Assembly: GCF_001665835.1 (NCBI RefSeq) | Contig: NZ_LZSX01000074.1 | Span: 62,001 to 126,000, forward strand | Reading direction: 5' to 3' | Length of the DNA stretch: 64,000 nucleotides | Origin: Mycobacterium colombiense | Lineage (GTDB): Bacteria; Actinomycetota; Actinomycetes; Mycobacteriales; Mycobacteriaceae | Shown: one piece after another, positions 24,361 through 31,499 of the stretch | Layout: the number at the start of each line of letters is the position of its first letter | Numbering within the stretch: the first letter of the stretch is position 1 | Program-made: the position numbers and the translations under genes | Notes under the pieces: model-generated | What the model was told of the DNA's origin: nothing | Database searches by the model: none | Seen by the model: only the letters and a program-made list of their open reading frames with translations

Positions 24361-26526
24361 ATGACGCCTCGGGAGAAATCAGTCGCCGGCAGCCCACACC
24401 CCGTGGAGCGGCGGACTTCCCGAAACGGATTTCGGCCCGACGTCGAGGGGCTGCGCGCCGTCGCGGTGATCGCCGTCGTGCTCTACCACGCGGGCATCCC
24501 CGGAGTCACCGGCGGCTACATCGGCGTGGACGTCTTCTTCGTCATCTCCGGCTTCCTCATCACCGGGCTGCTCTTCCGCGAGGCGAGCACCACGAATACC
24601 GTACGGCTGGGCCGGTTTTACGCTGCGCGCGCCCGGCGGCTGCTGCCGGCCGCGGCCATCGTCGGCACCATCACCGCGATCGGCGCGGCCGCGGTGCTGC
24701 CCCCGCTGCAGGCGCGCAGCGTGTTTCTCGACGGCATCGCCAGCGCGCTGTACGTCGGCAACTACCGGTTCGCGCAGCGCGGCACCGACTACCTGGCCTC
24801 CGACGCCCCCTCGCCGTTCCAGCACTACTGGTCGCTGGGCGTGGAGGAACAGTTCTACCTGGTGTGGCCGGTACTGATGATCGCCGTGGCCTGGTCGGTC
24901 CGGCGCATCCCGCTCCTCCGCGCGGCCGCGACGCGCGCGACCCCGTACGCGGTGGTCCTCGGGGTGGTCGCCGCGGCGTCGTTGACGGCGGGCGCGCTCT
25001 GGACCCGCACGTCGCCGTCGTGGGCCTTCTTCTCGCTGCCCACCCGCGCCTGGGAATTGGCCGCCGGCGGCCTGGTGGCCCTGTCGCTGCAGCAGTGGCG
25101 CCGGCTGTCGCTGCGGACCGCATCGATCGCGGGCTGGGGCGGCCTGGCGTTGATCCTGCTGACCTGCACCCAGCTCAACTCCCACACCCCGTATCCCGGC
25201 ACCGAGGCGCTGCTGCCGGTGCTGGGCACCGCGCTGGTCATCGGCGGCGGCGCCGTCACCGGCGGGCTCGGGCCCGGTCGCCTGCTGTCCCGGCCGGCGA
25301 TGCGCGCAATCGGCCGGATCTCGTACTCGTGGTACCTGTGGCACTGGCCGGTGCTGCTGCTGATGCCGGCGCTGCTCGGCGAGCCCGCGGGGCTGCCGGC
25401 CAGGCTGAGCGCGACGGCGGTCTCCGCCGGACTCGCCGTCATCACCCTGCACCTGGTGGAGAACCCGGGCCGGTTCGCCGCCGCGCTGCGCCGGTCGGCG
25501 AAAGTCAGCCTGGCCGTGGCGGGCGGCGCCAGTGCCGCCACCGCGTGCGCATGCATGCTGCTGCTCAACGTGATCCCGGCCCCGGTCGGCCACGGGGTGG
25601 CCGCACCGCGCGCCAACATCATCGCGACGCCTCCGGCCAACGTCTCCGCCGTCAGCCCCCGGGAGGCGGCGGTTCGTCAGGCGTTCGACCAGGCGCGCGT
25701 GGCGCTCGCGGCGACCGTCGGCCTGCGAGCCGTCCCGTCGAACCTGGACCCGCCGCTGGCCAAGGCGCCCGCCGACAAGGCGGCCGTGTTCGTCAACGGC
25801 TGCGTCCGATCCTGGCGCGACGTCGGACACAGCGAGTGCGCGACGGGGGACACCGCCTCGCCGACCACCGTCGCCCTGATCGGCGATTCGCACGCCGCCA
25901 TGTGGAATCCGGCCTTCGAGCAGCTCGCCGAGCAGCGGCACTGGCGGTTGGAGACGCTGGCCAAGGTGACCTGCCCGCTACAGGACCTGCACATCACGAG
26001 CCCGTATCTGGGCCGCGAGTACACCGAATGCGAACAGTGGCGCGCCCAGATCATGGGCCGGATGAACGCCGAACACCCGCGCCTGATCGTGCTGGACATG
26101 AGCCGGCGCTACGGCGGGGATTTCGGCTTCACCTCCTACGACCCGGCGTGGATCGACTCCCTGGGACACACCGTGGCGCAGCTGCGCGGCACCGGCGCGA
26201 CCGTCCTGGTGCTGGGGCCGGCCCCCGACCCGCACTCGTCGGCGCCGGCGTGCCTGTCCGCCCACCTCGACGACGTGAACGCTTGTACGCCAACCAAACC
26301 CGCGGCGGTGGACGGCGATGGCATCGCGGCGGAGCTGGCGGCCACGGCCCGCAGCGGCGGCCAGTACGCCGATTTGACCGACATGTTCTGCACCCCCGAC
26401 CGCTGCCCCCTCATCGTGGGCAACACCCTGGTCTTCCGCGACGACAACCATGTGACAACCGAATACGCGCAGTTGGTGGCACCGCTGATGGGTGCGCTCG
26501 CGGACCGCGCCCTGGCGAGCGGGTGA
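24361..26526 (+). CDS. OafA/YrhL-type acyltransferase-3 with C-terminal SGNH domain
   Basis: 721 residues in two parts. Residues 20-380 are an acyltransferase-3 membrane domain (RPDVEGLRAVAVI near 25, LYHAG, GYIGVDVFFVISGFLIT near 50-66, FYAARARRLLPA, HYWSLGVEEQFYLVWP). After a linker comes an extracytoplasmic SGNH domain with the GDS block (Ser510 in ALIGDSHAAMW) and a C-terminal DNHVTTEYA (Asp/His). Such fusions transfer acyl groups to extracellular glycans; Rv0111 and Rv1565c have the same layout. The start ATG is 9 bp after the esterase and lacks a clear ribosome site, suggesting coupling. Confidence 0.92.
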   Translation: MTPREKSVAGSPHPVERRTSRNGFRPDVEGLRAVAVIAVVLYHAGIPGVTGGYIGVDVFFVISGFLITGLLFREASTTNTVRLGRFYAARARRLLPAAAIVGTITAIGAAAVLPPLQARSVFLDGIASALYVGNYRFAQRGTDYLASDAPSPFQHYWSLGVEEQFYLVWPVLMIAVAWSVRRIPLLRAAATRATPYAVVLGVVAAASLTAGALWTRTSPSWAFFSLPTRAWELAAGGLVALSLQQWRRLSLRTASIAGWGGLALILLTCTQLNSHTPYPGTEALLPVLGTALVIGGGAVTGGLGPGRLLSRPAMRAIGRISYSWYLWHWPVLLLMPALLGEPAGLPARLSATAVSAGLAVITLHLVENPGRFAAALRRSAKVSLAVAGGASAATACACMLLLNVIPAPVGHGVAAPRANIIATPPANVSAVSPREAAVRQAFDQARVALAATVGLRAVPSNLDPPLAKAPADKAAVFVNGCVRSWRDVGHSECATGDTASPTTVALIGDSHAAMWNPAFEQLAEQRHWRLETLAKVTCPLQDLHITSPYLGREYTECEQWRAQIMGRMNAEHPRLIVLDMSRRYGGDFGFTSYDPAWIDSLGHTVAQLRGTGATVLVLGPAPDPHSSAPACLSAHLDDVNACTPTKPAAVDGDGIAAELAATARSGGQYADLTDMFCTPDRCPLIVGNTLVFRDDNHVTTEYAQLVAPLMGALADRALASG

Positions 26527-26594
26527 GTAATGAATGAACTTCCCACGGCTGACCAACGTCAGATCAGTGAAGGGTATTTGGAGGTTTTAGGGTC

Positions 26595-26711
26595 ATGTCT
26601 CCGCTGTTGCTGGTCTGCATCGCACTAGCCGCGCCCTTCGCCGGGATCGCCTTCCTGCACGTGCAGGACCGCTTGGAGCGCTGGGACTACGAGCGGCACG
26701 CCAACGACTGA
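26595..26711 (+). CDS. 38-residue single-pass membrane microprotein
   Basis: ATG 26595 to TGA 26711, with a strong ribosome site TTTGGAGG ten bases before the ATG. One hydrophobic helix fills residues 3-20 (LLLVCIALAAPFAGIAF), followed by a charged tail with RLERWDYERHAND at the C-terminus. The dense ribosome site and the conserved-looking amphipathic tail make it a convincing gene, though I cannot name a function. It is 68 bp after the acyltransferase and converges on the SGNH hydrolase. Confidence 0.75.
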   Translation: MSPLLLVCIALAAPFAGIAFLHVQDRLERWDYERHAND

Positions 26712-26786
26712 GACCGCACGTCGACGCCAAAGAGGCTGTGTCAGCACGGCTTCAGCTCGCCCAGGAAGCCGCCCGCCACACCTGAG

Positions 26787-27473
26787 TCAGGTCGACAGCT
26801 GCGTACGGATGAGCGGCGCGATCTTATCCGCCATATATTGATGGCCCGCATCATTCGGATGCACGCCATCGGCACCGATCAGGTCGGGGCGGCCGACGAA
26901 CCAGTGTTCGGCGATCGGGTCGATGAACGTCGCCCCCGCGGCCCCGGCAGCGCCGGCGAGGACGTCGCGAATCAGGAACATCGACGGCGGCACATCGGCG
27001 GTCGGCCACGGCGGTCCGATCACCAGCAACCGCGCCGCAGGCGCGAGTTGGCGCGCCACATCCAAAGCGGCGTTGGTCTTTACGGTCAGGGTCGCGGGAT
27101 CGACACCCTGGTCGTTGCGGGAGCCGAAGAACACCACCAGCGCATCGTCGGGCTGGACCGCCCTGGCGGTCAGGTCCTCGAAGATACTGCCGTGGTCGCC
27201 GGGCGTGGCATAACCGGCTCTGCCTTCGGCCGCTACGCTGCCCGAGATCCGCGAACCCCGCGATCCGAGCACCTGCCAGGCGCGCACCGGCCACGCTCTC
27301 GAGCCAAGGCCGCCCTCATCGGTTCCGGTGGTATACGAATCCCCCACCACTGCCACATGATTCAGCCGGAAGTCGAGCGTCAGTGTCTCGTAGGTGCGCA
27401 CCTGCGCCGGGTATGCGATGCCTACGCCCGCCAGAAAACTCAACCCAATGAGAAAGGTGGCCAGACGACTCAC
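26787..27473 (-). CDS. Secreted or anchored SGNH/GDSL hydrolase (Rv0518 orthologue)
   Basis: 228 residues from a GTG at 27473, which has GGAGG five bases upstream. Longer starts at 27497 and 27524 are in frame but have no such site. A short N-terminal hydrophobic segment (LATFLIGLSFLAGVGIAY) acts as signal peptide or anchor. SGNH blocks: VVGDSYTTG (nucleophile Ser) near residue 40; GRAGYA (Gly); FFGSRNDQG (Asn); DGVHPNDAGH (Asp and His). Predicted extracellular esterase or deacylase. It follows the Rv0517-like acyltransferase by about 90 bp on the same strand, so the pair may add and remove acyl groups on one envelope molecule (inference). Confidence 0.88.
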   Translation of the reverse strand: MSRLATFLIGLSFLAGVGIAYPAQVRTYETLTLDFRLNHVAVVGDSYTTGTDEGGLGSRAWPVRAWQVLGSRGSRISGSVAAEGRAGYATPGDHGSIFEDLTARAVQPDDALVVFFGSRNDQGVDPATLTVKTNAALDVARQLAPAARLLVIGPPWPTADVPPSMFLIRDVLAGAAGAAGATFIDPIAEHWFVGRPDLIGADGVHPNDAGHQYMADKIAPLIRTQLST

Positions 27474-27563
27474 TCTCACCTCCACTGTCAACGGCATCGT
27501 CGGGTGCCGCCGCGTCCTCATCAAGTATTCCCCGTGAGACGCGGCCGGCCGCTGAGGCGGCCA

Positions 27564-28799
27564 TCACACCGCGCGGGCCGAAACCGCTTCCAGCGGACGG
27601 TCGATCGGATGCAGCTTACCGTTTGAATCGGCGGGATCGCTTCGGGCGCTGACGGCCCTGACGTCGACCATCTTGCGCATCCAACGGCGGGCGGGTTCTT
27701 CGACACCGTGATACAGCAGCACCGAGAAGGCCACGGCAATCGCGAGCAGGCCGATGATGTTCCATTTCCACGGGTTATCCAGGGTCGGGAGCTCGAATTG
27801 CTCTACGGCCCAGCCCCATGCGGTGTGCACCAGCTCATGCACCATGTACAGGCAGAACGAGATCTTGCCGCCGTACACCATCGCCCGCGTCGACAACACC
27901 CGCGGCAGGCTGCCGAGCCCGATGGCCAGCGATATTACCAGCGGAACGAACAACACGTCGACGACGCCGCCGCTGTCATTCTCCACCACTCCCGATATCG
28001 GGTGCGCGCCAAACCAATACAGCACGCCGACCATCGCGGCCAGCAGCAGCAGGGAGACGTATCCCGCGACACGGCGGCCACGGTCGCTCAGCCGCAGCCT
28101 GCGCACCGCGGCGCAGGCCAGCGCGCCCGCCGTGAATTGCGTGACAATGCGGGGCAGCCAGCTCCACGGCGTGTAGAAGTGGCCGCTGGCGAGCAGCATC
28201 ACCACGGGCGGCAGCGATGCCGCGAAGGCCAGGACCATCAGGCTGCGCGCCCTGGTCGCCTGTTTCATCCGTAGCAGGACCAGCACCAGGACGGCGAAGA
28301 GCACATAGGCCAGCCATTCCGCGCTGATCGACCAGGCCGGCCCGTCCCAACTCGAGTCGTCGAAGAACGGCACAAACCACAACTGCACCAACAGGATCTG
28401 GCGCACGTAGCTGATGGCGGTGAGCGAGGCGGCGTCCGGCGACGGCACATGACCGACGTGCAGGGTGAAGATCACCCACAGCGCGGCCAGGTGCAAGGTG
28501 ACCAGATACACCGGCCACACCCGGGCCAGGCGCAGCCAAAGGAAATGCAGGGTCGCGCGGGTCGACCAGGACCGGCCCATGCGGTCGAGATAGTTGTACG
28601 TCAGCACGAACCCGCTGAGGATGAAGAAGAGGTCGACGCCTTGGGCGCCGCAGTTGAGCACCGGCGCGAGGGCGTCGCGGAAGTCGGGCGACACGTCGGC
28701 GAGCATCGGCCGGAAGTGGAACAGGACCACCCAGAGCGCGGCGACGATACGGAGTCCGGTCAGGGCGGTGATCTCGCCCTTGATCTCTCCGCCCCGCAC
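27564..28799 (-). CDS. Acyltransferase-3 family membrane protein (Rv0517 orthologue)
   Basis: 411 residues, ten or eleven membrane helices. Acyltransferase-3 marks are ITALTGLRIVAALWVVLFHF (catalytic His at about 28), GAQGVDLFFILSGFVLTYNY, and FLWLRLARVWPVYL. The C-terminal helix ends with YHGVEEPARRWMRK. The predicted role is O-acylation of an envelope glycan or lipid. The GTG at 28799 has GGGAAGAG six bases upstream. Unlike the 721-residue paralogue it lacks an SGNH domain, but a separate SGNH protein is encoded next to it. Confidence 0.9.
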   Translation of the reverse strand: MRGGEIKGEITALTGLRIVAALWVVLFHFRPMLADVSPDFRDALAPVLNCGAQGVDLFFILSGFVLTYNYLDRMGRSWSTRATLHFLWLRLARVWPVYLVTLHLAALWVIFTLHVGHVPSPDAASLTAISYVRQILLVQLWFVPFFDDSSWDGPAWSISAEWLAYVLFAVLVLVLLRMKQATRARSLMVLAFAASLPPVVMLLASGHFYTPWSWLPRIVTQFTAGALACAAVRRLRLSDRGRRVAGYVSLLLLAAMVGVLYWFGAHPISGVVENDSGGVVDVLFVPLVISLAIGLGSLPRVLSTRAMVYGGKISFCLYMVHELVHTAWGWAVEQFELPTLDNPWKWNIIGLLAIAVAFSVLLYHGVEEPARRWMRKMVDVRAVSARSDPADSNGKLHPIDRPLEAVSARAV

Positions 28800-28945
28800 G
28801 CTGCTCTTCCCGTCCGAATCCTGCCGTTTCGTTCTGCTGCTACTTCAGCTGGGCGGGGAATCTCGCCTTTTCACAAGCCCCCCGACTAGCAACCGGCAGC
28901 CTTGGCAGCCTAGCAGCGCGATCGGCGGGATGCGTGGACGGTTGT

Positions 28946-28971
28946 GGTGTGGCATACGGCCTTCCGGGGTA
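28946..28971 (+). promoter_or_regulatory. Candidate SigF-type promoter of the oprA-like gene
   Basis: GGTGT at 28946-28950 and GGGTA at 28967-28971, with 16 bp between, differ from the mycobacterial SigF consensus (GGTTT-N15-17-GGGTA) at one base. It lies about 196 bp before the start. The orthologue Rv0516c is known to be SigF-controlled and osmotic-stress induced; that this box is used here is inference. Confidence 0.4.
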
Positions 28972-29050
28972 ATCCGATAGCCCGATAGCCCGCTGGGCGT
29001 TTGCTCAGCGCCGATTCGCGGTATTCCCTCAATCGCTTCTTAACAAAGCA

Positions 29051-29079
29051 TTAGACACGGCTTCCGGTCTCCTTAGGCT
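29051..29079 (+). promoter_or_regulatory. Candidate SigA-type promoter of the oprA-like gene
   Basis: TTAGAC (29051-29056), a 17-bp spacer, and TAGGCT (29074-29079). Both hexamers are imperfect. It lies about 88 bp before the start codon. Confidence 0.25.
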
Positions 29080-29166
29080 TGCGGCCTAACGTCATAAACA
29101 CCCTTTGGTGAGCGTGGAGGCGCCCCCCGAAGGCCGCGCGAGCGCCACGGAGAGTGAGGGGTCCTC

Positions 29167-29607
29167 ATGACGATCGCAGGCAGCCAAGCTGGCCACGACA
29201 ACTGCGTGTTTGACTGCGACGGCGCACAGGTCCGGGCGCACCACCGCCACCTGGCGACGGTGGTGCACATTCGCGGCGAAATCAACGAGAAAAATGTCGA
29301 TCGCATCAGCGACCACATTGCGCGCTTCACGCTCGGAGAAAATCCCGTAGTGCTCGACGTCGCCGATGTCAACGAATTTGCTGAGGCCGGCATCTCGCTC
29401 CTTTATGCGTTCGATGCCGATTGTCGTGCCGCCGGGGTGGATTGGACCCTGGTCGCCAGCTCAGCAGTGACCCAGGTGCTCGATGACGCTGGTCATGACG
29501 CCAATTTTCCGATCATGCGCTCGGTCCACGAGGCGCTGCAGGATCGGGCCGACGCCATCGTGTTGCGTCGCCGGATGGCGTTGCCGTTTGTCAGGAAGAC
29601 GCCTTAG
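29167..29607 (+). CDS. oprA: STAS-domain anti-anti-sigma factor homologue, OprA-like (Rv0516c)
   Basis: 146 residues. A STAS fold (about 30-130) has the regular pattern of TVVHIRGEI, PVVLDVADVNEFAEAGISLLYAFD and the helices that follow. In M. tuberculosis OprA (Rv0516c) is phosphorylated by PknD near its N-terminus, which alters binding to a SigF-system partner; a Thr at position 2 is present here. The phospho-site region of classical SpoIIAA (Ser after D in DS/DVN) is DVNEFAEA, without the usual Ser, which also holds in OprA. The ATG has GTGAGGGG six bases upstream. It converges on the small membrane protein. Confidence 0.87.
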   Translation: MTIAGSQAGHDNCVFDCDGAQVRAHHRHLATVVHIRGEINEKNVDRISDHIARFTLGENPVVLDVADVNEFAEAGISLLYAFDADCRAAGVDWTLVASSAVTQVLDDAGHDANFPIMRSVHEALQDRADAIVLRRRMALPFVRKTP

Positions 29608-29851
29608 CGCGCGAGCGCGCGCGTCGCAGCCTGGCAGTCCCGACGACCGCCAATACCCCGGCGCCCGTCAGCAGCACCAGGGTCAGCAGCAGCAGTTGCG
29701 GGTCGTACAGCAGCGACGTGGTGGAGGGCTGCCCGTCCGCGATCGGTGCAACGGTCACCGTGTGATGCGAGTGCCACCAGGTCAGTCCCGAGCACACCAG
29801 CCCAACGCCGGCCAGCCCTAGCTCGAGCATGGCGCGGTAGCGGGTGTTCAT
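29591..29851 (-). CDS. Small two-helix membrane protein (Rv0514 orthologue)
   Basis: 86 residues. Two hydrophobic helices: ELGLAGVGLVCSGLTWW at 10-26, and LLLLTLVLLTGAGVLAVVG at 52-70. A short His/Thr-containing loop (HSHHTVTVAP) lies between them and an Arg-rich cytosolic tail ends the protein. Function unknown. The ATG overlaps the stop of the DUF3093 gene (ATGA, 29848-29851). Its stop lies inside the end of the oprA-like gene, so the two convergent genes overlap by about 17 bp. Confidence 0.78.
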   Translation of the reverse strand: MNTRYRAMLELGLAGVGLVCSGLTWWHSHHTVTVAPIADGQPSTTSLLYDPQLLLLTLVLLTGAGVLAVVGTARLRRARSRAKASS

Positions 29852-30393
29852 TGCGCCGTCCCGGTGTCGTCGTCCCGGTCTCCGTCGATCGATCGGGTGG
29901 GCTCCACCCGCTCCTGGACCAGTGGGGTTAGAGCGGCGCGCAGCTGACGATGGCGACGCGCCCAGGCCTGGACCGTGCGCTCACCGGTGAGCTTGAGACC
30001 GATGCCGACGCGCTTACGCGGCACCCCGACCAGTTCGCCGAGCGCGCGCGACGACTGCCACCGCGCCAGGTCTTTCCCGGAGGCTTCGTGGTTCTCGGGC
30101 TCGGGATACACCTGGAGGATCTCGCGGACCAGGATTGTTTCGGCGCCCTGGCGCAGGGCGTCCTCGGTGAGCTCGACCGAGACGTGGATCCGTGCGGCCT
30201 TCACCTGTATCGCGAGGAACGCCGATACGAGCACCAGGAAGATCGCGGGCACCACCAGCGACACCGGGGCACCGCTCCAGATTTCGATCAGCACCATGGC
30301 CACCGCCGCGGCTGGCCCGCAGGCCAGCCACCACCAACTGGCGCCGGGTTCGTAGAACAACCGCTTGGGTTCGGCGACGCCGTCGGTAGTCAT
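29848..30393 (-). CDS. DUF3093 membrane protein (Rv0513 orthologue)
   Basis: 181 residues from the ATG at 30393, close to the 182 of Rv0513; TGGGGC seven bases upstream supports it. An in-frame ATG at 30405, one base after the hemB stop, is the alternative. Two membrane helices (about 20-58), then a soluble PH-like domain with YPEPENHEASGKDLARWQSSRALG and GIGLKLTGERTVQAWARR. This is the DUF3093 pattern. Function unknown. It is co-transcribed with hemB by position, and in mycobacteria it always follows hemB. Confidence 0.85.
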   Translation of the reverse strand: MTTDGVAEPKRLFYEPGASWWWLACGPAAAVAMVLIEIWSGAPVSLVVPAIFLVLVSAFLAIQVKAARIHVSVELTEDALRQGAETILVREILQVYPEPENHEASGKDLARWQSSRALGELVGVPRKRVGIGLKLTGERTVQAWARRHRQLRAALTPLVQERVEPTRSIDGDRDDDTGTAQ

Positions 30394-30406
30394 CGCAAGC
30401 CCCATC

Positions 30407-31387
30407 TCACGAGAGCCACCCTGCCGCATCCGCGGCCCAATAGGTGAGAACGATATCGGCTCCGGCGCGCCGGATGCTGGTCAGCGACTCCAGCGCCGCG
30501 GCGCGCTCATCGATCCAATTGTTCGCGGCTGCAGCGCAAATCATCGCGTACTCCCCCGACACTTGATAGGCGGCGACGGGAACGGGCGAAACGTCGGCCG
30601 CGGCCGCGACCACGTCGAGGTAACTCATCGCCGGCTTGATCATCACGATGTCGGCGCCTTCGTCAAGGTCGAGCTCGATCTCGCGCAGCGCCTCGCGGGC
30701 GTTGCCCGCCTCCTGCTGATAGGTGCGCCGGTCTCCGGAGAGGCTGGAACCGACCGCCTCACGAAACGGGCCGTAGAACACCGAGGCGAACTTGGCGGCG
30801 TAGGCCAGAATCGCCACGTCGGTGAAGCCCGCGGCGTCCAATCCGTCGCGGATCGCGCCCACCTGTCCGTCCATCATGCCGCTCGGCCCCACCACGTGGG
30901 CGCCCGATTCAGCTTGCGCCACAGCGAGATCCACATACCGGGCCACGGTGGCGTCATTGTCCACCCGGCCCCGGTCGTCGAGGACACCGCAGTGTCCGTG
31001 GTCGGTGAACTCGTCCAGGCAGGTGTCGGCCATCAGAACGGTCGCCTCGCCGAGGTCCTTGGCCAAGTCCCGCAGCGCGACATTGAGGATGCCATCGGGG
31101 TCGGTCCCGGCCGACCCGATCGAATCCTTGCCCTCGTCACGGGGCACGCCGAACAGCATCAGTCCGCCCACGCCCGCGGCGACGGCACTGGCGGCCGCGC
31201 TGCGCAACGAATCACGGGTGTGCTGCACCACGCCCGGCATGGACGTGATGGGCCGAGGTTCGTCGATGCCGTCGGCGACGAACATCGGCAACACCAAATG
31301 CCTTGGCTCCAAAGACGTTTGGGCCACCAAACGGCGTAATGCCGGGGTGGTGCGAAGCCGGCGCGGACGGTGCCGCGGGTAGGCCAT
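30407..31387 (-). CDS. hemB: Delta-aminolevulinic acid dehydratase HemB
   Basis: A 326-residue porphobilinogen synthase joining two 5-aminolevulinates. The Schiff-base lysines are Lys199 (AYAAKFASVFYGPF) and Lys251 (VMIKPAMSYLD). The metal region reads DTCLDEFTDHGHCG, with mixed Cys/Asp ligands. Allosteric-type Arg/Asp residues follow (RVDNDATVARY). ATG start at 31387. Part of the block hemA-hemC-hemD-hemB. The palindromic repeats occupy the gap to hemD. Orthologue of Rv0512. Confidence 0.97.
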   Translation of the reverse strand: MAYPRHRPRRLRTTPALRRLVAQTSLEPRHLVLPMFVADGIDEPRPITSMPGVVQHTRDSLRSAAASAVAAGVGGLMLFGVPRDEGKDSIGSAGTDPDGILNVALRDLAKDLGEATVLMADTCLDEFTDHGHCGVLDDRGRVDNDATVARYVDLAVAQAESGAHVVGPSGMMDGQVGAIRDGLDAAGFTDVAILAYAAKFASVFYGPFREAVGSSLSGDRRTYQQEAGNAREALREIELDLDEGADIVMIKPAMSYLDVVAAAADVSPVPVAAYQVSGEYAMICAAAANNWIDERAAALESLTSIRRAGADIVLTYWAADAAGWLS

Positions 31388-31400
31388 GCTAGCTCCCTCG

Positions 31401-31499
31401 GTGGCGACCCGCTGCGCCCGGCTGCGCCGCCCTTGCGATCGCCACTACATCATGGTGGCGACCCGCTGCGCCCGGCTGCGCCGCCCTTGCGATCGCCAC
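31401..31499. repeat. Two copies of the 45-bp palindromic repeat between hemD and hemB
   Basis: Cores at 31401-31445 and 31455-31499 begin with GTGGCGA, end with TCGCCAC, and have period 54 bp. They are the same element as at 4.8 kb except for one substitution in the middle (GGCTGCGCC here, GGCTACGCC there). The second copy ends CCACTAG, so its last bases encode the hemD stop, as the first site does for the ATPase gene. Copy A follows the hemB start by 13 bp. A hairpin here would sit in the mRNA between hemD and hemB. Confidence 0.9.

Larger units (their letters stand above)
28800..29166. other. 367-bp divergent intergenic region before the OprA-like gene
   Basis: No gene is seen. The centre is AT-richer than its surroundings. 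It holds promoter candidates listed separately: a SigF-like GGTGT-N16-GGGTA at 28946-28971 and a SigA-like pair at 29051-29079. A short hairpin-forming segment (ACACCCTTTGGTGAGC) lies about 70 bp before the STAS gene. Confidence 0.5.

Noticed and set aside
28940..28971. GGTTG...GGGTA as a SigF promoter
   Set aside because: The 22-bp spacer is too long; the GGTGT starting at 28946 gives the right 16-bp spacer.
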